A stretch of 64,000 nt of DNA. It comes from Phyto melanocephala (lineage: Eukaryota; Arthropoda; Insecta; Diptera; Rhinophoridae). The DNA lies in assembly GCA_941918925.1 (NCBI GenBank), contig OW799233.1, positions 80,665,797-80,729,796 on the forward strand, in the 5' to 3' direction. The position numbers were made by a program, and so were the translations under genes. Positions 33,063 to 43,600 of this stretch are shown here, one piece after another (within the stretch, counting starts at the first letter, position 1; each line of letters begins with the position of its first letter). The notes below the pieces were generated by a model. That model was given only the letters and a program-made list of their open reading frames with translations, searched no databases and was not told the DNA's origin.

Positions 33063-33430
33063 CATCTGGCATCTCTGCCTCAATCCGTAAACATCGTATT
33101 AATTTTTTAATCTAAATTGCTAAGCCAATTTTATTAATTAAAAAGTCAATAAGAATAATATTTTACGTGTTTGTGTATTTGGGACAATGTTGTGGCAAAA
33201 AAACATTGGGGTAATAACCCCAAATTTAAAGTGTCTAAAATATCCGACGTACCTAGCAGTAGTGCAAATAGATTTCATTTACTTGCAAATTAAGAAGAGG
33301 AAGAACATGGTACTTATAAGAAGAAAATCCCACCGATTGTGGTGGACTCTGTCCATAGCTTTTCGTCAGTTTTTGGACAAATTGGAGAAAGGTATATGTA
33401 CAAAATAATGACCATTGCAACAGAGATAAT
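33063..33430 (+). mobile_element. Jockey-type LINE copy 3, 5' fragment only
   Basis: It begins with the same TCTGGCATCTCTGCCTC as copies 1 and 2 and continues through the 5' UTR into ORF1: GGGGTAATAACCCCAAA (33209), then the PSSSANRFHLLAN region with a stop after LAN. It ends near 33430 in the middle of ORF1. It is more diverged than copies 1 and 2 are from each other. The missing 3' part shows a later deletion or a rearranged insertion. Confidence 0.8.
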
Positions 33431-33439
33431 CAGCCTTAT

Positions 33440-33562
33440 TGTCAGTGGCGTTGTCGTATTTTTTGGTACCGTGTAATATTTACGACAATGTAAAATGAAT
33501 GAGACCTTGTCTTATTTCTGTCGTTTTCGATACAAAAACGACACGACAACGCCAATGTGATG
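33440..33562. repeat. MITE-like inverted repeat (GGCGTTGTCGT)
   Basis: GTGGCGTTGTCGTATTTTTT at 33445 is mirrored by AAACGACACGACAACGCCAA at about 33535-33555. A related string (GACAACGCCAACGGGAATAG) ends the Harbinger relic near 58370. This may be a small Harbinger-derived unit. Evidence is weak. Confidence 0.35.
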
Positions 33563-33639
33563 CCAATGCAGATTACACAATCTGGGGCAGTACCGAAATT
33601 AATGAGCGTGATGAGCATATATAAAACTCCGGCACCACT

Positions 33640-34830
33640 CTAACATTGATTTTTCAGAGTTTGGATAATTATAATGGATGGGAGGAGGTACTGGATCTAA
33701 CAATCATAAATGACAGGTCTAATATATCCGTTGATAGGTGCTAGGTGTCTTATAAAATATATTTTTTTCTGAACATAACTGGATTCTCTTCGAGATTAGA
33801 CTTCTGAATAGTATATTATCCACATTTTCGGAAACCAAGAAGAATAGACTGGTTCAATGGGATCCTAAGGCTAAAACTGGGAATTATTCCGATAGTCGGT
33901 CCCAAAAAGAAGCCCATTAAGATATTTCTGTGTATCTCTAGGGAGCACTAAGGATTCGGCTAGGAAGAATTACTTCTGGTCTGAATCCTCAGCTGTACCC
34001 CTCGATATACTTATGAATACTTACTTTCCGAGCTGCAGGCATGTTAGTTCGTTAACTGTGGGTGTGAATGGTACTCAGTCCAAAGTCAATGGGACAATTA
34101 TAATCCTACGAAAAAATTTCGTGGGCAGTTGATAGTCTCTAACCGTATAAATCACCTAGGCCTTATTGAATTCTGCCACTCATGCTGTAGAGTACCAAGG
34201 GGCATGTCATTCCCAGACTCCGGAGGATGTAAATGCTTTGACTCTCACACAATTATTTTCCTGAAAATTGGAGAAAGGTCGAGGTCGTTTTATTCCGAAA
34301 ATCGGCAGAAGTCATGAGAATATGAAAGACTTTCGCCCAATTAGTCTTTTATATTTTCAGTCTAAAATGCTGAAACGACTTACTGACTCTCAAATTAGCC
34401 AACGTCTTGAGAGAACTGAGCTTTTGTCGGGTATTCAACAGGCTTATCTTAATGGACGCTCTACGAAAACGGCTCTACATAAGGTCGTAGGTACTATAGA
34501 GAGGTTTTTTAAATTTAAACAGTACACGATGAATGTTGAGTAGCACATCAGCAACTAGCTTGTATCCATGTTGAATTCAATAGTGGCTATGGCGAACCTT
34601 GGTAATAGCACTATGTCGAGACTAGTTGAGAGAGGCTTTTTATTATAAAATGCGACTGAAGAATAATAAAACTGGAGACTTATGCGGACGATTTTGTAAT
34701 AATGGTATTCGGACTGTTTGTTTCTGGACGTGATTAGCAATCTCATGTCCGATGCCTTGGCATTACTAAGTAATTGTGCCACAGAAATCTCATGTATATT
34801 ATACCTATATAAAAGTTACAGAAAAATACC
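33640..34830 (+). pseudogene. Decayed LOA-like LINE (endonuclease end and RT)
   Basis: Short readable stretches in order: EEVLDLTIINDRSNIS (end of an endonuclease, 33690-33740), FIPKIGRS, MKDFRPISLL, QAYLNGRSTKTALHKVV (34290-34500) and YADDFVIM (about 34680-34705, RT active site). The RT text parallels the better preserved LINE at 53954 (FIPKSGRT, RDFRPISL, YRRGRSVESALHDVV). Stops and shifts are frequent, so this is an old copy. Confidence 0.65.
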
Positions 34831-35431
34831 ACACTTGTAAAAATTGTTAATCAAGAAAGTAAATAAAGGGTGAAATTTAAATAAACATATAACGCAAGTA
34901 AAAGTTAGCAAGACAGCTACTGTAACTTTTTTAAATTCGCCCTGAAAATATTGATTCTCATTCACAATAATGCCTATTATTGCTTATCATAGACTGTGCA
35001 CCTTGCGAGTATTGTTATAATTTTGTTGAACCTTTTAGAAGCGATTTTTGTTTTAACATTGAGAGACATAACGGTTGCTTTAATAGTTGCCATCAGTTAA
35101 ACAACTGTCCTCACATGTGAACAATGAACGGTGATGGGTTAAGACAATCCAGTCGCATTTTACAATACATATTCCTCTTATTTAGACTATTTGTAATTTT
35201 AATTAAGTAATAATGTTTGCAATCAGTCCTCAAAACAAATACACATTTTAATATGTACTGATATAAAATAAATATTTCTGTTTCATGTTCCGAAATACAA
35301 TTGGAAATGGTGTAGTAAAGTACTCTGACTACTTGAGATATAACGTATAATGAAAGAATTCAAAAACGTTTTCTCTTTGTGATTTTCTAAGTATAAATAG
35401 AATAAATATGTTCTATATAAATATAAATTAC
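34831..35431. other. Plain AT-rich intron sequence
   Basis: No coding frame, TE end or structured repeat recognised. Part of the zw10 intron. Confidence 0.5.
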
Positions 35432-35780
35432 CAAACTCCTTTAATATTTGCATAAGTATTTTCTGCTGATGCAAAATTTGTGTTTTTAAAATACTGGCAC
35501 CGGAAGCCTGTAAGGTCTTCACTAATGCTGGGTAGGTCGGTATGTCAGCTTCGGCATTTTTCGCAACCCAATGCGCCAAAAACATGCAATTATTATAAAA
35601 TAGAACTGCCTGTTGAGGTATGCTTTTGAGTAACTTTTCGTGCATTTTAGGAACATCATTAACGTAACTGTTAAGTATAATTGGTATTACAGATATAAAA
35701 CTATTTGCTTCCTCGATTTCAATACTGGCCGATGTACCCATTAATTGTAGTAATATGTGTTCCATTAACTTCACTAGTTC
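35432..35780 (-). CDS. zw10: zw10 internal coding exon
   Basis: The exon is 349 bp, after an acceptor at 35781-35784 (TTTTATTTTGCAG|GAACTAG) and before a donor at 35431 (TTTG|GTAATT), leaving phase 1. It encodes ELVKLMEHILLQLMG, then VPKMHEKLLKSIPQQAVLFY and NNCMFLAHWVAKN. NNCM.(I/L)AH is a conserved ZW10 signature preceding the C-terminal domain. With the two downstream exons it gives about 274 residues, roughly the last third of a ~720-residue protein. Exons for the first ~450 residues were not found up to 64000, so they must lie beyond a very long intron. Confidence 0.9.
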
Positions 35781-35784
35781 CTGC

Positions 35785-36536
35785 AAAATAAAAACAGACA
35801 AAAATGTACAATCATACGGGTCAATACAAAATTAAAAATTGTTAAGAAAATTTCAATATACATATTTATTATTCATATGTGTCTTTCATGTTTATATTTT
35901 TTTTTTTTTTTTATTAATGTCTTTAAAAAAGTGCGCAATTTATTTGAATAAATTTCATTAATAATATTAATTCGAATGAATTTAATTTTCCACACTGTAA
36001 CGAAAAGTTATTTTTGTTTTCTGAATTTTTTAAATAAACTTCGCTAGATAAATAAAAAATTGAAAATTAATTTCTTTCTACAACTTAAAAACTAATTGCT
36101 CAAAGGAATAAATAATTTCAAATAACATAATCGAAAAATAAAAAATAAAACAATTCGAAAATGCAATTTTGATTTTCAATGAGGAAAAAAGTATGCAGCG
36201 TTGCCATTACCATTTTGGTAATTAAGTCCACGTCCATATTATTGGCAATTAAAAAACTTTTTTTAGTTCTTTTTTGAAATTTTATTCTTACCCACACAGT
36301 GGGCCTTGGCTTACGAAACATCTATTTTTTATATACCTTCTTATATCAAACTTTCAAGCTAATGAGAAGAACTAAGAGAATTGCATTTGTTTATTTGTCT
36401 CTCCTCTTTTAAGTTATATTGTTTAAATATTTCATTATCAACTAAAATGTTTAAGTACGAATTATTAAAGCCTTTAAAATGTGATTATATGTAGTAATAT
36501 ATTTTTGTTATAACTATTAGTTTCTTTGACCTTTTA
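35785..36536. other. Upstream zw10 intron, AT-rich
   Basis: The region starts at the acceptor of the 35432-35780 exon and reaches the Tc1-like element. A T-run lies at about 35891-35912. A small open frame at 36118-36321 (minus) has no recognisable similarity and is not called. Confidence 0.5.
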
Positions 36537-37290
36537 TAATAATATATAATAGTTTTTTAAGCTTAAGGTCTTTTCAATAATAAAAAATCATTTCGTTTTA
36601 TATTATATGATTTGATCAATATTTCGCTACCTCTTTGTGTAGCATCATCAGGATACGAGTTTTTTATTAAATAAGCATATGGCCATTAAAATAGGTACTC
36701 TGATATACTGTTACATTTTTCCAGTTTTTTTATACCCTTCACACAGTGAAAAAGGGTATATATAGGTTTGTCATTCCGTGTGAAATTTCTACAATTTTCG
36801 TTTCCGACCCCATAAAGTATATATTTTCTGAAAGCTTATGAATAGGGAAGTCGATTAAGCTCTGTCAGTCTGACCGTCTGTCCGTGTGTATGTTGAAATC
36901 AACTTTTTGAAGCCCCCCGACATAGGTTGGACCCGGGTAAGGTATTAAAATATCAGAAATATTCGGGAGTAGATCGGTATTGAAAATCAGAAACATCGGT
37001 ACATAAACAACTGATATATGAGCAAAGACCCACGACCACCTCGATTTTTTTTTCACAAAAACAACATTACAACAACAACATACATACATACAAACGTGTA
37101 TACTGGTTAGAAAAAACGTGGCATCGAATCCCAGCTTAGCCAAAAAAAATTTTTTTTTTCATTTTTTTAACATTTTTTTTAAAATTTTTTTTTTTATTTT
37201 TTATTTAATATATTATTTATATTTTTATTATTATTTTTTTTTTAATTTTTTTTATTTTATTTTTTTATTTTTTTTTGTTTTTATTATATA

Positions 37291-38045
37291 CTAGCCAATC
37301 CCGGCGCGCGTTGCTACGCCCCTTCATGAATTTTAATAGCATTCTAATTTTTAATCGAATATCAAGTGCAAGGCTAAAAACTATAACTTTTTCTTTATGA
37401 GCGTGGCACTGCCCACTTTTCTAGTTACGAAACTGTATAGTCATGACAGCTCAATAAGTGTGCAAAGTTTCAGAAAAATCGGGCCAGTGCAAGTACCTCA
37501 AAATGATACCTTTTTTTTAATGGGCGTGGCACTGCCCACTTTTCTAATGACGAAAGTGTAAAGTCATGACAGCTCAGTATGTTTGCAAAGTTTCAGAAAA
37601 TTCGGTCCAGTGCAAGTAGCTAAAACTGATAACTAATTTTTTATGGGCATGGCCCCGCCCACTTTTTCAATCACGAAATTATAAAGCCATGACAGCTCAA
37701 TATGTGTGCAAAGTTTCAGAAAAATCGGTCCAGTGTAAGTACCTCAAAATTAAAACTTTTTTAGGGGCGTGGCCCCGCCCACTTTTCTTATCACGAAATT
37801 ATTTAGTCATGACAGCTCGATATGTGTGCAAAGTTTCAGAAAAATCGGTCAAGTGCAAGTAGCTAAAACTGATAACTAATTTTTTATGGGCGTAGCTCCG
37901 CCCACTTTTTTTCACCCATAAACACTCCCTGGTATGTGTACAACAACTTACCAAAGTTTGAGCCCGATCGGTTTTACAGTTTCGGAGTCTATAGCTAACA
38001 CACACACACACACACAGAGTTTCACTTTTATATATATAGATATAA
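37291..38045 (+). repeat. ACTAGCC...TATATATAGAT element with five 121-bp tandem units
   Basis: It starts TACTAGCCAATCCCGGCGCG and ends with a (CA)n run (37999-38017) and TTTCACTTTTATATATATAG. Inside, five units begin with GGGCGTGGC...GCCCAC at about 37402, 37522, 37644, 37765 and 37888. Each contains CATGACAGCTCAATATGTGT and GCAAAGTTTCAGAAAAATCG. No open frame. The ends resemble short non-LTR/SINE-type units of insects; class uncertain. Confidence 0.6.
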
Positions 38046-38112
38046 TAATTTTTTTTTTTAATTTTTTTTTTAAATTTTTAAAAAAAAAAATTTTTTTTTT
38101 CGTTTTTTAACA

Positions 38113-38647
38113 TACATGCTCTAAACACATAGACGACAGCACACAGCAAGCAGCAATATGTCAAAAATAAAATCCATGTGTTTAAATGAAAACGATTATT
38201 TTGACGGCAGCACAGTAGCACGACTGCACAACAACATTTGCTGCTGCTGCCAACTTAGGCTATTTTCTATTTTGACGGGCAGCAGGAAACAAATATAGTG
38301 TTGCCATTATACATATTAAATTGGAAAAATAAGAACAAAAACTTATTTTTAATATTAAACAGAAAAGAACATTACAAAAACACAATAAAGAAATAAATTT
38401 ATGTGTTTTTGTAGTTTTTCGTGATATTTTTACATTTTTTTTTCAATAACTTTAATTTTATTCATTATAAAATATACATGCGGCATCCCTGAAATTTGTA
38501 TTGCTAAACTACACATCAGCTGATTATTATGTTGTTGCTGTCTTCAAAATAATTATGAAGCTGACTTCAGAGCAGCATTTGAAGTTGGCAGCATTTGAAG
38601 CCGCGAAGTTGTGAAGTCTGCTGGCGTCTATGTGTTTAGAGCTACAT
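38113..38647. mobile_element. MITE with 18-bp TIRs and TACAT duplication
   Basis: GCTCTAAACACATAGACG at 38118-38135 is repeated inverted at 38625-38642. TACAT flanks both sides (38113-38117 and 38643-38647). The interior is rich in AGCAGC/GCTGC-type motifs and has no gene. Five-base duplications do not fit hAT (8 bp) or mariner (TA), so the superfamily is open. Confidence 0.75.
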
Positions 38648-39084
38648 ACGTGAATTTATAATTTTACAATGGGATGTTTTTATATATGTATGTACGTATT
38701 TCATATGGGATGAATGGTGACACAAACTACTGTTATTGCATGACTACACGTTGTGAAAGGGTATATAAGATTCGGCACGGCCGAATATAGCGCTCTTACT
38801 TGTTTTTTTTCTAAATGCATAAATTTTTTTTGACAAACTTTACATGGTTTTAATTGTACACACTTTTTACATTAATATAAGAAAATCCGTTATTTTTAGA
38901 CATTTTTGTTAGCGTTCACAGGGAAATTGATTAAAAATAAGAAAATTTTTGTGGCCAATAAAATAGGTACGTTGCTAAATTTTTTCACATATTTCAAAAA
39001 TTAAGGTCGACCTAAACATTTTAAGGTTGGTGATCTAATTTTAATACAATAATAATTTAATATCAATACCAACATCGATGATAG

Positions 39085-40075
39085 ATGGGTCGAGCACAGC
39101 ATTGTACTGAAGAAGAGAGGAGACTAGTTAAAAACCTTCGGGAACAGAATAAATCCTATAAATTTATACCCGATTCATTTGGACGGTCTAAAAATTTTGT
39201 TGTCAATACCCTTAAGCCCCGAAACACAAAAGAAAGACATTGTGCTAAGAAAAAAAACCAGCCCAATTACTGATGGTTACATAGCAATGCTTGCGAAACG
39301 AGACCCCTTTAAGTCCTCTTAGGCGATTGCAGCTGAAATAAATAATCAAATTTCAGCAATAACTGTGCGGCGTCGTTTATGTGATAATAATCTTCCGGGA
39401 CGAATAGCTCGAAAAGTTCCATTGCTAAAAAAAGTAAATTTACAGAAGAAGAAAGAATTTGAAAATCGCCATGATGTGGACAGAAGAAAAAAAAATTACA
39501 TAACATACTCTGGAGTGATGAAACTAAAATTAATTTGTTTGGAAACGATGCTGGATAAAATGTAAGAAGACCAAAAAGTCAAGAATTCAACCCACGTTAC
39601 ACTAAAAAAACAATAAAACATGCTGGAGGCAACATCATGGTTTAGGGATGTTTTTCTTGGAGTGGCGTAAGGCCTATTCACTTAATATCAGAAATAATGA
39701 CCAAGGATGGGTACAAAAATATTCTGGAAAATGTTATGTTGCCTTATGCTGAGGAGGAAATGCCATTACGTTGGTTTTTCCAGCAAGATAACGACCCGAA
39801 ACACTATTCTAAGTTAGTAAGTGGATGGTTTTAGCAAAGTTAGTGTTATGGAGTGGCCAAGTCAATCACCCGATTTCAATCCAATTGAGAATCTTTGGGG
39901 AGATCTCAAAGTTAGACTTAGGAAAGAAAATATTCAAAACAAGACTCAGTTATGGCAAAAAGTACAAGAAATATGGTATGACACTCCTCTGGAGACCTGC
40001 CACAAGTTGATCTCTTCTATGCCCAACAGATTAGATAAAGTTATAAAAAATAATGGTGGACATAGTGGTTACTGA
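39085..40075 (+). pseudogene. Tc1-like transposase, heavily broken
   Basis: ATG at 39085 opens a HTH region (CTEEERRLVKNLREQNKSYK). Further pieces are IARKVPLLKKVN (39400), QQDNDPKHYS-like text near 39785 and MEWPSQSPDFNPIENLWGD at about 39848-39903, which holds the terminal Glu of the DD34E triad. The intact C-terminal part runs to 40075 (GGHSGY). Several stops and shifts lie between 39270 and 39830. Such enzymes excise and insert DNA at TA sites. This copy cannot. Confidence 0.85.
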
Positions 40076-40611
40076 TGCAATGAAGCTTTAATAGTGCTTT
40101 TTATGTTGAAAATTTTTTAAAACTCCTTTAATTTTTCACAATTCCTTTAAAGTACCTATTTTTATGACCAAGTGAATTTTGTTTTTTTTTATTTTTTTTT
40201 ATTATTTTTATTTATTTTTATGCTTCGAATAATAAAAATGCACTAAGAATAATATTTAGTTAACATAAGATCGAAAAATATGCTTTTCTTATAATTGATA
40301 AGATGGTACCTATTTTAATGGCCACATGTATTTGTTTTTTGTTGGTTTAGTGTCTTGATATTTGTTTTCTAATAAATTTATGGCTTGATAAACAAAATTG
40401 ATAACATAAAAGAGGTAGCGAAATATTAATCAAATAATATAAAATAAAACAAAAAGAATTTTTTATTATTGAAAAGACCTTAAGCTTAAAAAACTATTAT
40501 ATATTATTTTTGTTACATTTTTTCTTGTGACAGTTTTTATTTAAATTCATAAAAAAACGTATCAACCTAAAAGTTATAAAAATTTTTACAAAAATGACTA
40601 AAACGTACTTT

Positions 40612-43600
40612 TTTATACCCGCCACCAAAAAAATGGTGGGGGTATATTCATTTTGTCATTCCGTTTGTAACACATCGAAATATCCATTTTAGACCCCATA
40701 AAGTATATATATTCTAAATCGTGGTTTGATTTTATGTCGATCTAGCTATGTCCGTCCGTCTGTCCGTCTGTTGAAAGCACGATAGAGGTCGCACCGAAAA
40801 AGCTAGGGGGCTCAAATTTTGCCAGAATCTTTCTTATAGACAAGGTTTGTTTGGTATTGAAAATGGGCTAAATCGGAATATTAGGAAGAGAGTTATAGCT
40901 CGAAAAGCAAGAGTAGGTCGAAAAAACCGTGTCCTTCGAACATCGAATAAAATGGAATTGTGTCCAAACGCCTTAACGTAGACTCATGAAACTTCGAATA
41001 TATATTTTAAAGACAATATTTTTCCCCGAAAATTGTCTAAATCTATGCATTAGGAGAGGAGTTATCGATCAAAATGTACGAAAATTTATACCGCACAGTG
41101 TATTTTTCGGTATATTTAAAAACAAAAACGTCATAAAAGCAACAAAATTGGATGTACGACTCTGAAATTTTGCACACTTTGCTTTTTGATGACACGCTTT
41201 CTTGTAACGGCAAATCAATGTGCCACGCCCACTTTTACGCCCACCTCCCATATAACGTTTTAACTAAAATTCATATAATTTCTCTACTAATAAAGATTTT
41301 GGAATAATAAAGGCCTATATTGAAACACCTCAGTTGTACTCATTCGCAAAAATAACTTTGACACGCCTACTATAACGCCCACTTTTCACGTAATCTATCG
41401 TTAATGAAATTTAAAAGGTCATAAAACCGCCAAAATTAGAGGTATGATGATAAATTTTGCTACATCTATCCCCCTACGAAATTTCATTACTATGCCAAAA
41501 AATTAAGGTGCCACGCCCACTTTCACGCCCACCTCCCATATAACGTTTTACCTAAAATTCATATAATTTCTCTATTAATAAAGATTTTGGAATAATAAAG
41601 GACTATATTGAAACACCTAAGTTGTACTCATTAGCAAAAACAACTTTGACACGCCTACTATAACGCCCACTTTCACTTTTGAATTGTGTCCAGACGCATA
41701 AACGTAGTCATGAAACTTCGAATATATATTTATCGAGTCAAAAGAATATTTTTCCCTGAAAATCGCTTAAATTTATGAATTAGGAAAAGATTTATAGATA
41801 AAAATGTACGAAAATTTATACCGCACAGTGTATATTTCAAATTTAAAACGTAATAAAACTGACAAAACTATATGTACGATTCTGAAATTTTGCAAACATG
41901 GCTTTTTGGTCAAAGTCTTCGTTATAACGGAAAATAGATGTGCCACGCACACTTTTTTCCTTAAATTTTTATAAAAATATATTAGTCGTATATATTAGCA
42001 TTTATTCATCTTACACTGCACCATTTATTGTACTGTAGCTAAATATAAGATAAAGATGATAAGATAGATGACTCTACTAGCAACTACTAGATGGCATGCT
42101 AACAACTGATGCTTATGTTCTCCTGAAGTTATGCTCTATTAAAAATGGGAATTTAGGAAAATATTGACCTAAGTAAAAAAAAAAATATCTCAACATTATA
42201 AACAATTTATTTTCATGTACTAATGGCTAACAAATTTTAAAATTATACAAAACTTATTTCGTTTGAAAATCTTTTAAAAGCAAAATGTTATAGAAGTTTA
42301 AAAAACAAAATCTTACTAATAAATTTCCCGTTTTAGAAAAATGCAGAGAATGTATATTTTAAATCACCCTGTGGCCCTTAAAATTTAACCACCCTCTACA
42401 AAGAAAGTGATACATATTTTTATATTATTATCTGTCCGTCTGTCCGTCTGTTGAAAGCACGATAGAGGTCGCACCGAAAAAGCTAGGGGGCTCAAATTTT
42501 GCCAGAATCTTTCTTATAGACAAGGTTTGTTTGGTATTCAAATGGGCTGAATCGGAATATTAGGAAGAGAGTTGTAGCTCGTAAAGCAAGACTAGGTCGA
42601 AAAAACCGTGTCCTTCGCACATCGAATAAAATTGAATTGTGTCCAAACGCCTTAACGTAGACTCATGAAACTTCGAATATATATTTCCTGGGTAAAGGCA
42701 ATATTTTTCCCCGAAAATTGTCTAAATCTATGCATTAGGAGAGGAGTTATCGATCAAAATGTACGAAAATTTATACCGCACAGTGTATTTTTCGGTATAT
42801 TTAAAAACAAAAACGTCATAAAAGCAACAAAATTGGATGTACGACTCTGAAATTTTGCACACTTTGCTTTTTGGTGACACGCTTTCTTGTAACGGCAAAT
42901 CAATGTGCCACGCCCACTTTTACGCCCACCTCCCATATAACGTTTTAACTAAAATTCATATAATTTCTCTACTAATAAAGATTTTGGAATAATAAAGGCC
43001 TATATTGAAACACCTCAGTTGTACTCATTCGCAAAAATAACTTTGACACGCCTACTATAACGCCCACTTTTCACGTTATCTACCGTTAATGAAATTTAAA
43101 AGCTCATAAAACCGCTAAAATAAGAGGTATGATGATAAATTTTGCTACGTCTATCACCCTAGGCAATTTCATTACTATGCCAAAAAATTAAGGTGCCACG
43201 CCCACTTTTACGCCCACCTCCCATATAACGTTTTACCTAAAATTCATATAATTTCTCTATTAATAAAGATTTTGGAAGAATAAAAGACTATATTGAAACA
43301 CCTAAGTTGTACTCATTAGCAAAAACAACTTTGACACGCCTACTATAACGCCCACTTTCACTTTTGAATTGTGTCCAGACGCATAAACGTAGTCATGAAA
43401 CTTCGAATATATATTTATCGAGTCAAAAGAATATTTTTCCCTGAAAATCGCTTAAATCTATGAATTAGGAAAAGAGTTATAGATAAAAATGTACGAAAAT
43501 TTATACCGCACAGTGTATATTTCAAATTTAAAACGTAATAAAACTGACAAAACTATATGTACGATTCTGAAATTTTGCAAACATGGTTTTTTGGTCAAAG

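Larger units (their letters stand above)
24226..35431 (-). other. zw10: 11.2-kb TE-filled intron of zw10
   Basis: Bounded by GT at 35431-35430 and AG at 24227-24226 on the minus strand. From low to high coordinates it holds about 0.85 kb of AT-rich sequence without recognisable features (24226-25068), T2 and LINE/SINE pieces (25186-25800), an I-type LINE fragment (25800-26880), T1 copy 3 with a 5.2-kb array (26900-32996), a Jockey 5' fragment (33063-33430), a MITE-like repeat and a LOA-like relic (33640-34830). About 0.6 kb of plain AT-rich DNA (34831-35431) follows. Confidence 0.85.
36731..38803 (+). repeat. Family T2 repeat, both ends present, with nested insertions
   Basis: The B-end TATACCCTTCACACAGTG...AAGGGTATATATAG lies at 36731 and the A-end ATTCGGCACGGCCGAAT...CTTACTTGTT closes at 38803. 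Between them lie a poly-T-rich block (37140-37280), a tandem-repeat retroelement (37291-38045) and a MITE (38118-38642). The T2 copy itself is only about 0.6 kb. It sits inside the left TIR of the Tc1-like element. Confidence 0.75.
36537..40508 (+). mobile_element. Tc1-like transposon with long TIRs of IR/DR type
   Basis: About 210-bp imperfect TIRs: AATATATAATAGTTTTTTAAGC at 36541 and its inverse ending at about 40505. Each arm carries two copies of a GGCCA(T)TAAAATAGGTAC motif. On the left these are at 36676 and 38945 (originally about 190 bp apart, now split by the T2 insertion); on the right at about 40153 and 40307. This IR/DR layout is known from Tc1-family elements, where the direct repeats bind transposase. 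The gene lies at 39085-40075. Without nested DNA the element is about 1.9 kb. Confidence 0.75.

Noticed and set aside
36118..36321. Possible upstream zw10 exon on the minus strand
   Set aside because: The reading shows no similarity to ZW10 and lacks a matching donor in the right phase.
37140..38105. T-rich blocks as poly(A) tails of separate LINEs
   Set aside because: The blocks at 37140-37280 and 38040-38105 are mixed T/A low complexity without an adjacent LINE 3' end that can be recognised.
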